A stretch of DNA of 35,499 nucleotides from Pseudomonadota bacterium (lineage in GTDB: Bacteria; Pseudomonadota; Gammaproteobacteria; JAKAQQ01): the NCBI GenBank assembly GCA_021798795.1, contig JAJZBR010000014.1, positions 1-35,499 of the forward strand, read 5' to 3'. A program made the position numbers and the translations under genes. Positions 8,457-15,792 of this stretch are shown piece after piece; within the stretch, counting starts at the first letter, position 1; every line of letters begins with the position of its first letter. The notes under the pieces are model-generated. The model made no database searches, was not told the DNA's origin, and worked only from the letters and a program-made list of their open reading frames with translations.

Positions 8457-9401
8457 CTAGATCTGGTGGGCGACCACGGCCAGGATGGCCAGGAGAAACG
8501 ACAGGGCCAGAGGCTCCTGGTAACGGTAGAAACGCAGTCGCGACTGGAGGGTGTCGATCACCGCGAGGATGCTCCCCACGAGACCCCATTTGCAGAGCAG
8601 GATTCCGGTCGCGCCCAAAAGACCCCAGCCCGTGCCATGGCTGGACAGTCCCCAGGGAAGCGTCAGGACATTGACGAAGATGGTGTAGAGAATGGCCCGT
8701 TTCATCCACGAGGCCCACCGGATGAGCCCGAGCAGCGGACCCGAATATTCGAGGATGCGCGCCTCCCCGATCATGTAGATTTCGTGATGCGTGGTCGAAT
8801 GGATCGGCAGGTGATCGGTTTCGACGGTGAGCAGAATGAGGAAGGCGGCCACGAGAAGCAGATGAGCCGGGTTCCAGAATACCGCCGGTTGCGCGACGAG
8901 CAGGTGATTGACCACGAAGGGGAGCATGGATTTCGCAAGGAGCGTAATACCGATGAAAACCATGATCAGGGTGGGTTCGGACAGGATCGTGAGCATGACT
9001 TCCCGGCTGGACCCGAGCCCGCCATAGGGATGTCCGCTGTCCAGCCCAGCGAGGAGAATGCCGAAGCCTGCAAGCGTCAGAATCAGTCCGCCGCCGAGGA
9101 TATCACCCATGTTGGAAAGCGGCAGCGGATAGTTGGTGAGTACGGGAATCAAAAGCGGAACCGTGAGCATGGCGCTGAAGGCGACAATGGGCGCCAACCA
9201 GAAGATGGCAGAAGCGGATTGCGGGATCAGCTGCTCTTTATGAAAAAGTTTATAGAGGTCGCGGTACGGCTGGATGATGGAGGGCCCCCGTCCGCGCTGG
9301 ATTTTTTCCTCGAGGGTGACGATAAACCCGTGGAGGAGCGGCGACAGGGCCAGAATGGCCAGAACCTGACAGAGCTGCTGGAAAATGACGTCGCCGCTCA
9401 T
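8457..9401 (-). CDS. hyfC: HyfC-like membrane anchor subunit (NuoH family)
   Basis: This first gene of the operon encodes a 314-residue polytopic protein of the NuoH/HyfC/HycD family, which links the peripheral redox arm to the membrane arm. Family features include the N-terminal GFIVTLEEKIQRGRGPS segment, followed by QPYRDLYKLF, which resembles QPYYDLxKL in HyfC. The later cytoplasmic loop reads VETDHLPIHSTTHHEIYMIG and leads into EARILEYSG, close to the HyfC version rather than the quinone-type NuoH loop. The ATG at 9401 is preceded by GAGGGG at a rather long distance. A near-consensus promoter ends about 110 bases upstream, so this gene probably heads the whole transcript. Confidence 0.92.
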   Translation of the reverse strand: MSGDVIFQQLCQVLAILALSPLLHGFIVTLEEKIQRGRGPSIIQPYRDLYKLFHKEQLIPQSASAIFWLAPIVAFSAMLTVPLLIPVLTNYPLPLSNMGDILGGGLILTLAGFGILLAGLDSGHPYGGLGSSREVMLTILSEPTLIMVFIGITLLAKSMLPFVVNHLLVAQPAVFWNPAHLLLVAAFLILLTVETDHLPIHSTTHHEIYMIGEARILEYSGPLLGLIRWASWMKRAILYTIFVNVLTLPWGLSSHGTGWGLLGATGILLCKWGLVGSILAVIDTLQSRLRFYRYQEPLALSFLLAILAVVAHQI

Positions 9402-9516
9402 GAACCGTAAAACCCCTCACAGCAGCGACGATCGCGTGCCGCGGTTGAAGTGCAAGTTCAGGAGTCATCAGCCTTGCGGCGATTATGCGGCGAACTCCAT
9501 CGCCGTATGCGTGGGC

Positions 9517-9545
9517 ATTCTAGGGGAGCCCTTGGGACCTGTCAA
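9517..9545 (-). promoter_or_regulatory. Sigma-70-type promoter of the Ehr operon
   Basis: On the minus strand a perfect -35 hexamer TTGACA (9545-9540) and a 5/6 -10 hexamer TAGAAT (9522-9517) are separated by exactly 17 bases. The predicted start of transcription is near 9510, leaving a leader of about 110 bases before the hyfC-like ATG at 9401. It lies in the spacer between the SPOR gene and the operon, and is the best promoter match noticed in the window. Confidence 0.75.
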
Positions 9546-9556
9546 GCGTTGCGCAC

Positions 9557-10168
9557 TCACGACTGGCGTTTGAGCTCAATCAGGAGAGAGTCCATGTGAT
9601 GGCGGGCCAACGCCCTACGCACGGTGTTGAGTTGACGGATCTCGTCAATGGGTCCGATCTGAACCCGGTTCCAGGTCTCTCCGTTGCTGATCCGAACGGG
9701 GTTGATTTGAGCCACGATGCCCCAGAAAGCGAGTTGTGCCTTGAGCTGGTTGGCCCGCGCCCAGTGACGGAACGATCCAACCTGGATGAGGTAGTGGCCC
9801 GGCTGTCGCACGGGATGATGACCGTGATCGGTGCGCGCATTCCGTTCTTCGTCGGGAAGGACGATTTCGAACCGGGGCCGACTGAGGAGATGATAGAAAG
9901 TGAATGTCCGCTCGGCGCGGCGCAGGGCCGGTGTGGGAGGTTCGGGTGTGACCGCCTGCGGAATGGGGTGGCGGCCCTCATGTTCCAGACGCTCGGCCGT
10001 CCGGATGGAATGCCGGATGACCGGGGCGACGAGCAGCAGCACGACCACGAGCGCCAAGATGACGCTCACCCAGCCCCAAGGGCGGAAACCGGGTTTGCTG
10101 CCGCGATTTTTTCGCATGCGTTTGCGTCGCTTCGAGTGCCTGGGCAGGGGGGGGGTGCGGGCGGCCAT
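9557..10168 (-). CDS. SPOR-domain membrane protein (FtsN-like)
   Basis: This 203-residue protein has a basic N-terminus, one transmembrane helix (about 32-50) and a C-terminal SPOR domain (about 123-200, from YLIQVGSF to the end). SPOR domains bind denuded septal peptidoglycan, so it likely acts in the periplasm at the division site. A short motif before the SPOR domain (TFYHLL, then PRFEIVLPD) is common in FtsN-like proteins. It sits two bases after argS, in the priA-argS-SPOR order seen in gammaproteobacteria such as Pseudomonas. A run of nine C falls in codons 5-8, close to the ATG at 10168. A second ATG at about codon 18 could serve as an alternative start. Confidence 0.85.
   Translation of the reverse strand: MAARTPPLPRHSKRRKRMRKNRGSKPGFRPWGWVSVILALVVVLLLVAPVIRHSIRTAERLEHEGRHPIPQAVTPEPPTPALRRAERTFTFYHLLSRPRFEIVLPDEERNARTDHGHHPVRQPGHYLIQVGSFRHWARANQLKAQLAFWGIVAQINPVRISNGETWNRVQIGPIDEIRQLNTVRRALARHHMDSLLIELKRQS
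10147..10155. repeat. Nine-base G/C homopolymer in the SPOR gene
   Basis: Nine consecutive G on the plus strand form a C9 run in codons 5-8 of the SPOR gene. Tracts of this length can slip during replication or sequencing and shift the frame near the start of the gene. Confidence 0.85.
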
Positions 10169-10169
10169 G

Positions 10170-11918
10170 CTACATTTTCGAAGGGGCCGATACGCCGAGC
10201 AGGGATAATCCGTCCGCCAGGATGAGACGAGTGGCTAGGCAGAGACCGAGGCGCGCATTCCGCAGGGCACGATCCTCAATGAGAAGCGGGACGGCATGAT
10301 AGTAGACATGGAAGGCTTGGGCGATCTCTCGCAGGAACTGGGCGATGAGATGGGGGGCATAGCCGCCTGCCGCCTGCTCGAGGATCTCGGGATAGCGGGT
10401 CAGGGTCGTGAGTAGGGCGCGTTCCGGCGGCTGCTGGAGCTGGCCCCAGGCCTCGCGATCGCCGGTGTCGGGTTTGAGGCCGCGTTCCGTGCTTTCCCGG
10501 AACAGGCTCGCGATACGGGCATGTGCATACTGCACGTAGTAGACCGGGTTCTCCTGTGAGTGGCTTTTCGCAAGATCGAGATCAAAATCGAGATGTTGTG
10601 CCTCCGAACGCAGCACATAAAAGAAACGGGCTGCATCCCGGCCGACTTCCTCGACGAGCTCGCGAAGGGTCACGAACGATCCCGATCGTGTCGACATCTG
10701 GACCCGTTGTCCCCCCCGGTAGAGTACGGCGAACTGCACGAGACGAACCTCGAGACGTTTGGGGTCTTGACCCAGAGCCTCGAGTCCGGCACGGATTCTC
10801 GGAGCATAACCATGATGATCGGATCCGAGGACGTTGATCAGGCGATCGTATCCGCGACGCATCTTGTCGAGATGGTACGCGAGATCCGGCGCAAAGTAGG
10901 TATATTCGCCGTTCGTGCGCATGAGCACGCGGTCTTTTTCATCTCCATGAGAACTGGCCCGGAACCAGAGTGCGCCATCACGCCGGTAGGTTTCTCCCCG
11001 TTCCTCGAGCAGGCGGATCATCTCGGCTACTTTGGCATCTTCATAAAGCGAGCGTTCCGAATACCAGCGATCGTAATGCACGCCGAAATCCGCCAGATCC
11101 CCGCGGATCACTTCAAGCATTTTCCCGCGTGCGAAGCCGAGCACCCCTTCGTAGTCTTTGGCACCGAGCGTAGTCTTCATGAGCGCGATGCGCGCATCGA
11201 TGTGCTGATCCCGGCCATCGCCCTCCTCGACGTCCGGCGGAATCGTCTCGGGCATCTGCTCTTGCGTGCGCAGAAAGCGCGGACCTTCCACTTCCAGAAG
11301 TTCCAGAGCCAGATCCCGGATGTAGTCGCCTTGGTAGCCCGCGCTTGGAAAATCCAGCGCTGCGTCGCAGAGATGTTCGCAATAGCGGATCCAGACGCTC
11401 AGCGCCAGGATATCCATCTGGCGACCCGCATCGTTCACATAGTATTCTCGCTCGACCCTTGAGCCCAAAGCTTCGAGCACGCGTGCGAGCGTGTCCCCGA
11501 AGGCGGCCCCCCGTCCGTGACCGATGTGGAGAGGACCGTTCGGGTTGGCTGAGACAAACTCGATCAGAACACGGGTTGCACCGGGGGCCGCATGCCCGTA
11601 CGGGTGGGTTTCATCGAGCATGTGAGCGAGCTCGGACAGAAGGGCCTCAAAGCTGAGGTGGAGGTTGATGAATCCAGGTGGTCGAATATCGATTCGCTCA
11701 ATCCAGGGTGAAGGGGGCAGGTTGGCGACGATGGTTTGCGCGAGGGCAAGCGGCGGCTGCCCGAGCGACTTGGCCAGCCGAAGCGCCACATGTGAGGAAT
11801 AATCCCCATGTCCGGGTTCCCGGGGGCGATCAATCAGGTTTCCCGCAAGAGCGATCCATCCGAGCCGGCCGAGCGCCTCTTCAAACCAGGCTGCGAGCTC
11901 GTGTTTCACGCGGACCAT
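10170..11918 (-). CDS. argS: Arginine-tRNA ligase
   Basis: This 582-residue class I aminoacyl-tRNA synthetase charges tRNA-Arg in the cytoplasm. It has the expected ArgS layout. An N-terminal tRNA-binding domain (about 1-100) is followed by the catalytic core with NPNGPLHIGHGRGA (HIGH at 131-134). The KMSKS-equivalent loop is in the degenerate form QMSTRSG, normal for ArgS, and after it comes an all-helical anticodon-binding domain to the C-terminus. The length is normal. The ATG at 11918 has no strong ribosome site; a GTG at 11909 is an alternative. It follows priA by 60 bases and precedes the SPOR gene by one base, so the three probably share a transcript. Confidence 0.96.
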   Translation of the reverse strand: MVRVKHELAAWFEEALGRLGWIALAGNLIDRPREPGHGDYSSHVALRLAKSLGQPPLALAQTIVANLPPSPWIERIDIRPPGFINLHLSFEALLSELAHMLDETHPYGHAAPGATRVLIEFVSANPNGPLHIGHGRGAAFGDTLARVLEALGSRVEREYYVNDAGRQMDILALSVWIRYCEHLCDAALDFPSAGYQGDYIRDLALELLEVEGPRFLRTQEQMPETIPPDVEEGDGRDQHIDARIALMKTTLGAKDYEGVLGFARGKMLEVIRGDLADFGVHYDRWYSERSLYEDAKVAEMIRLLEERGETYRRDGALWFRASSHGDEKDRVLMRTNGEYTYFAPDLAYHLDKMRRGYDRLINVLGSDHHGYAPRIRAGLEALGQDPKRLEVRLVQFAVLYRGGQRVQMSTRSGSFVTLRELVEEVGRDAARFFYVLRSEAQHLDFDLDLAKSHSQENPVYYVQYAHARIASLFRESTERGLKPDTGDREAWGQLQQPPERALLTTLTRYPEILEQAAGGYAPHLIAQFLREIAQAFHVYYHAVPLLIEDRALRNARLGLCLATRLILADGLSLLGVSAPSKM

Positions 11919-11978
11919 TTCCGGGAGTGTGAGGAAGACATTGTACCTTGTGCGGATCCTGCTTATGCCACCTTGGGT

Positions 11979-14189
11979 TCAGTTGAGACTGTAAGGGTCG
12001 ATATCGAGGCTCAGTCGAACGCGCTTGGTGCGTGGCTTGTGCTGTTTGAGAATGCATGAGCAGCCGGCCTGGAGATCTGCGCGCGTGGGTGCCCTGAGGA
12101 GCAGCTGGAGGCGCCATCGTCCAGCCTGTTTCGGATGCAGGGCCGGGGCGGGTCCGAAGATTTCGAGGCGATTGTCCAAGGCCGGTTCCAGATCCCGCTT
12201 GATGGTTTTGAGTACCGTCCAGGCTGCGTCAGCATCGGCTGATTCCGCAATCAGCAGTGCGAGTTTGGCATAGGGGGGCCACCCGGCCTGGCGCCGCTCT
12301 TCGAGGAGACGCGTGGCAAATGTCGCATAGGATCCGCCGAAAAGATCGTGGAGAAGTGGATTTTCCGGATGCCGCGTTTGAAGTAACACTTCCCCCGGCC
12401 GTTCACCCCGCCCCGCTCGTCCCGCAACCTGGATCAGCTGCTGCCCCAGGTGCTCGGCCGCCCGGAAATCCGCGCTGTAGAGTCCTTGGTCGGCGTCGAT
12501 GACGACCACGAGGGTTACCCCGTGGAAATCGTGACCTTTGGCGAGCATCTGGGTTCCAATGAGCATCTGCGTCGCGCCGGTGCGGACGCCTTCCAGAACG
12601 GAGGCCAGCTTTCCCCGGCGGAAGATGACATCGCGATCCAGGCGGGCCAGGCCGACGCCAGGAAAACGCTCGGCAAGCGTGGTTTCAAGTCGCTCGGTTC
12701 CCGAACCCCTCTGGATCAGAGCGCCTCCGCAATCGGGGCAGGAATCAGGGATGGAGCGGCCCTGCCCGCAGCGATGGCAAAGCAGACGGCGCTCACGCTG
12801 GTGGAGTGTGAACGGTGACGCGCACGGCTCGCAGGTTGCAATCCAGCCGCAATCCGGACAGAGGAGACTCCGCGCATACCCCCGGCGGTTCAAATAAACC
12901 AAAATCTGCCCCTGCCGCTCAAGATGGCGTGCCATCACCGCGAGGGTCTCATCGGCGCATCCCCCGGTGAGGCGCTGGCCACGGATGTCGACCAGGCTCC
13001 AGCGCGGTGTCCGCCCCGCCCCCGCGCGCGCAGTTAACTTCAGATGACGGTAGCGCCCGGCTTTTGCGTTGGCAAGGGACTCGAGGCTTGGAGTGGCGGA
13101 CCCGAGAATGATCGGGATGTGAAGCTCGCGGGCGCGATAGACGGCCAGATCCCGGGCAGAGTAGCGAAAGCCATCCTGCTGCTTGAAAGACGCGTCATGT
13201 TCCTCGTCCACCACGATGAGACCGAGGGTGACGAAGGGGAGAAACAAGGCCGAGCGAGTGCCAATCACGCAGTGCACGCCATCCGATTGGACAGCGTTCC
13301 ATACGGCTTGGCGCTCGTACCGGGAACGTTCGGAGTGGTAAACCAGTGCGCGGTTGCCGAAGGTCTCCTGCATCCGCGCGGTGAGCTGGGGGGTCAGCGC
13401 GATTTCAGGCAGGAGGAGAAGTACGGAGCGCCCGGCATCCAGTATGGTGCGCGCGATCTCGAGGTAAACCGCTGTTTTGCCGCTGCCCGTCACGCCGTCG
13501 AGCAGCGTGCACTGAAAGTCTCGCGTGGTTTCAACAATGGCATGAACTGCGGATTGCTGCTCCGCATTGAGGGATATCCGATCCGGGCTCCCGTGCCCGG
13601 GATCGGGTGCGGCGGGAGTGGGAGCGGGATCCGCCAACAGTTCCCGCCGGAGCAAGAGTCCCCGCCGCTCCAGACGGCGCGCAATCCTGCGGCCGGCAGG
13701 ATCAAGTGCGCGCTCATCCAGTCCCCCCGGGTTGCTTCCGGCTTCCATGAGCAGGGCGCAGCTCGATGCGCCGAGCCGTTTCGGCCGTGGATCTCCTTTG
13801 GATTCCGGCAAAGACCAGACCGTCCGGACCCGCATCTTTCGGGAACGTTTGGGATCGAGAGCGGGAGTGAGAATGCTCTGAAATGCCAATCCGGGCGGAT
13901 ACTGGTAATAGCGGCTGGACCAGAGCACGAATGCGCAAAGTGTTTCGGGGAGCGCGGGAGTGGAATCCAGGATTTCCAGGACCGCTTTCAGTTTCTGGAC
14001 TGGGAGCAGGCTCTTCGCTTTCCAGCCGACCACGAGACCGATTGCCGATCGGGATCCCAAAGGAACCCGCACCCGAAGCCCGTGGATCGGAGCCTGCCGA
14101 AAGCCCGGGTCATCCGGCCAGATGTAGTCCAGAGGTTCTACATTGGGGCAAAATACGGCTATTTCCACAATGCGTATGGGTGAGCTCAT
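11979..14189 (-). CDS. priA: Primosomal protein N' (replication restart helicase)
   Basis: PriA is a 3'-to-5' superfamily 2 helicase that reloads the replisome at stalled forks. The 736-residue product has the N-terminal DNA-binding domain and a Walker A GVTGSGKT (about 232-239). It also has a Walker B/DEEH box (VVDEEHDASFKQ) and a cysteine-rich zinc insert with paired CxxC units (CPDCGW, CEPC, CHRCG, CPDCGG). A C-terminal helicase half contains GTQMLAKGHDF and QVAGRAGRG. All key motifs are present and the length matches the family (about 730). I chose the ATG at 14189 (MSSPIRIVEIA), where homology to the family begins; an in-frame GTG at 14219 would add ten residues. It is divergent from the sigma-factor gene. 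Confidence 0.96.
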   Translation of the reverse strand: MSSPIRIVEIAVFCPNVEPLDYIWPDDPGFRQAPIHGLRVRVPLGSRSAIGLVVGWKAKSLLPVQKLKAVLEILDSTPALPETLCAFVLWSSRYYQYPPGLAFQSILTPALDPKRSRKMRVRTVWSLPESKGDPRPKRLGASSCALLMEAGSNPGGLDERALDPAGRRIARRLERRGLLLRRELLADPAPTPAAPDPGHGSPDRISLNAEQQSAVHAIVETTRDFQCTLLDGVTGSGKTAVYLEIARTILDAGRSVLLLLPEIALTPQLTARMQETFGNRALVYHSERSRYERQAVWNAVQSDGVHCVIGTRSALFLPFVTLGLIVVDEEHDASFKQQDGFRYSARDLAVYRARELHIPIILGSATPSLESLANAKAGRYRHLKLTARAGAGRTPRWSLVDIRGQRLTGGCADETLAVMARHLERQGQILVYLNRRGYARSLLCPDCGWIATCEPCASPFTLHQRERRLLCHRCGQGRSIPDSCPDCGGALIQRGSGTERLETTLAERFPGVGLARLDRDVIFRRGKLASVLEGVRTGATQMLIGTQMLAKGHDFHGVTLVVVIDADQGLYSADFRAAEHLGQQLIQVAGRAGRGERPGEVLLQTRHPENPLLHDLFGGSYATFATRLLEERRQAGWPPYAKLALLIAESADADAAWTVLKTIKRDLEPALDNRLEIFGPAPALHPKQAGRWRLQLLLRAPTRADLQAGCSCILKQHKPRTKRVRLSLDIDPYSLN

Positions 14190-14269
14190 GTCAACCGTAG
14201 TAGGCTGGTTCCGTTTCACTAGCTTAAGCCTTATGCGCGGTAACTTAGACGGTGCCTTCGATCCAAGCG

Positions 14270-14875
14270 ATGATAGAGCCTTCTACCCTGGCGCTCGGAC
14301 CCCACACACGTGTCCGGGGGGATGAGTGTAGCCTGGAACACCGTGATGAGCTCGAACAGTTCCTGATCTCAGTGGAGCGCAAGGCGCTTCGCATGGCGCG
14401 TCTCGCCCTGGGCGATACCGACGATGCCCTGGATACGGTTCAGGATGCGATGTGCAAGCTTGTGTCGCATTACTCACACAAACCACAATCCGAGTGGAGC
14501 CCGTTATTTTTCCGGATTTTGCACAACCGGATTCACGACCTGTATCGCACGCGTCGGCGCAACAACCGGATGTCAGTGCATCGTCCTCCTCCCACAGAGG
14601 ACGGAGCGGAGCCTTACGATCCCCTCCTCCATATCCCGGCGCCCGCACGGCTCGAACCCGAGGCCGAGTTCGAACGGGGACGGGACTATGAGCGCCTCGC
14701 ACAAGGGATGCGGATGCTGCCGAGACGCCAGCGGGAAGCGTTCGCCTTGCGCATGCTCGAGGGACTGGATGTCAGGACAACCGCACGGGTGATGGCTTGC
14801 TCCGAAGGGAGTGTCAAAACCCACCTGTCTCGGGCACTCGATTCTCTGCGGAAAAAGCTCGGGGAGGAATCATGA
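14270..14875 (+). CDS. Sigma-70 family RNA polymerase sigma factor (ECF-like)
   Basis: This protein of about 200 residues directs RNA polymerase to a set of promoters not visible here. Region 2 spans the helices with GDTDDALDTVQDAMCKLV and continues to FFRILHNRIHDLYR. Region 4 is a helix-turn-helix near the C-terminus (LPRRQREAFALRMLEGLD, then CSEGSVKTHLSRAL). A linker rich in Pro and acidic residues lies between. The start is uncertain: ATG at 14270 or GTG at 14252, with no clear ribosome site for either. Its stop overlaps the next start (ATGA), so the downstream membrane protein is translationally coupled and could be its regulator. This gene order, sigma factor then small membrane protein then DUF3106, recurs in proteobacteria; the regulatory link is inference. 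Confidence 0.88.
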   Translation: MIEPSTLALGPHTRVRGDECSLEHRDELEQFLISVERKALRMARLALGDTDDALDTVQDAMCKLVSHYSHKPQSEWSPLFFRILHNRIHDLYRTRRRNNRMSVHRPPPTEDGAEPYDPLLHIPAPARLEPEAEFERGRDYERLAQGMRMLPRRQREAFALRMLEGLDVRTTARVMACSEGSVKTHLSRALDSLRKKLGEES

Positions 14876-15219
14876 TGCGATGCGATGAGCAATGGACGAG
14901 CCGGATCCGCGAGGCTTATGAGCGCAGCGAACGCGAGATCTCGCCGGAAGTGTTTCAGGCACTCGCGCGCGCGCGCAACCGGGCGCTCCGGACACCGGCT
15001 TTACGGTTTCGTGCTTCTTGGGTTACCATGCCCGCACTCGCGCTTCTTGCGGGTACCGCACTCGGGATCTATTTCTGGGTACGACTCAAGCCTCCGCAGG
15101 CACTGCCTTCGAGCTTGCCTTATCAAGCGCAAATGCTGGCCCGCGGGAGCCCCAAGCTTTATGAGCATCTGGCGTTTTATCGCTGGCTGGCCGATCACAA
15201 AGCCAAGAAAGTCGGCTGA
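14872..15219 (+). CDS. Small single-pass membrane protein (DUF3619-like, possible anti-sigma partner)
   Basis: This 115-residue protein starts at the ATG at 14872, overlapping the sigma-factor stop by four bases, with GGGGAGGA as ribosome site 2 bases upstream of the ATG at 14872 and 5 upstream of the second ATG at 14875. It has a charged cytoplasmic N-terminal part (about 1-50, ending ARARNRALR) and one transmembrane helix (about 52-70). A short periplasmic tail contains PYQAQMLARGSPKLYEHLAFYRWL. Proteins of this layout directly behind a sigma factor are often its membrane-bound regulator, and the DUF3619 family occurs in this position. I see no catalytic motif and no zinc-binding anti-sigma motif, so the anti-sigma role is only inferred from position and topology. 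Confidence 0.75.
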   Translation: MMRCDEQWTSRIREAYERSEREISPEVFQALARARNRALRTPALRFRASWVTMPALALLAGTALGIYFWVRLKPPQALPSSLPYQAQMLARGSPKLYEHLAFYRWLADHKAKKVG

Positions 15220-15712
15220 CCGGGCCCGCTTGTCCGGCGCGATCGGCATCCCGGTCGCCCTGATATTCGTTCTCGTGACCGCAATCCATTGCGTTCCAGC
15301 CCACGCGGGAACGGTTCCGGCGTGGGCTGGAATTCCGAAACCGGAACGGCGTCTGCTTGCGCCCTGGGCGCATCGCTGGGCGCACCTGCCACGCTGGCGC
15401 AAGCGGCAACTCCTGAAGCGAGTCGATCATTGGATGCGCTTGACACCCGCTGAGCGCAACCGGGCGCTCCGCAATCTCAAGCGCTGGCGCCGCCTCTCGC
15501 CGCACGCCCGAGCCCGGATTCGACGTGCCTACCGGCAGTTCCGGGGACTTCCGCAGTGGCGGCAGCGACAACTCCTCGATCGTTGGAAGTTGCGGGCACA
15601 CCGGATCAGTCGACCCCCCTTCCCGCGAATGGGTCATCGGGGCGGGCATATCCCGCACGGTTTGTTCCGGCAAGGGCATATCCCGCACGGGGGACGTCAC
15701 CGGTTCCGCTGA
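15161..15712 (+). CDS. Secreted DUF3106-type Arg/Trp-rich protein
   Basis: The mature part matches the DUF3106 pattern: repeated short helical units of the type LxPxExxRxLxNLxxWxxLSPxxRARIRxxYRxF (15350-15600). It is very rich in Arg and Trp. A signal peptide is clear (LSGAIGIPVALIFVLVTAIH, then CVPAHA before GTVPAW), so the protein should be periplasmic. The start is uncertain. The ATG at 15161 gives a long basic N-terminal region and a 59-base overlap with the preceding gene; a TTG at 15230 would give a compact signal peptide. The C-terminus ends in a Gly/His/Arg-rich tail with two copies of GHIPHG. It is the third gene of the sigma-factor module; its function is unknown. Confidence 0.75.
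   Translation: MSIWRFIAGWPITKPRKSADRARLSGAIGIPVALIFVLVTAIHCVPAHAGTVPAWAGIPKPERRLLAPWAHRWAHLPRWRKRQLLKRVDHWMRLTPAERNRALRNLKRWRRLSPHARARIRRAYRQFRGLPQWRQRQLLDRWKLRAHRISRPPFPRMGHRGGHIPHGLFRQGHIPHGGRHRFR
15644..15690 (+). repeat. Two 17-base direct repeats in the DUF3106 gene
   Basis: The 17-base unit GGGCATATCCCGCACGG occurs at 15644-15660 and again at 15674-15690, a 30-base period that encodes the GHIPHG repeat of the tail. It is in frame, so changes in copy number would keep the reading frame. Confidence 0.85.
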
Positions 15713-15768
15713 CTTTCGGGATGGATCGGGATGCCGGGCAACCGTTCATCGCGGATACGGAGGCAGTG

Positions 15769-15792
15769 TGAGCAACCCGGTGCGGTTGCTCA
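15769..15792. terminator. Stem-loop at the converging ends of DUF3106 gene and pntB
   Basis: A perfect 9-bp stem (TGAGCAACC with GGTTGCTCA) encloses a 6-base loop. It lies between two convergent genes, and the pntB stop codon (15790-15792) forms the end of one arm. No long T tract follows on either strand, so it is a terminator-like or 3'-end stabilising hairpin rather than a classical intrinsic terminator. Confidence 0.5.

Noticed and set aside
7665-9410. Plus-strand open frame of about 580 codons
   Set aside because: It is antisense to hyfE- and hyfC-like genes, is very rich in charged residues (Glu, Asp, Gln, Arg) with no domain, and is a common product of GC-rich codon use on the opposite strand.
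10560-11462. Plus-strand open frame of about 300 codons
   Set aside because: Antisense to argS and without any recognisable motif.
13044-14183. Plus-strand open frame of about 380 codons
   Set aside because: Antisense to priA, which has all its motifs; the plus-strand product has none.
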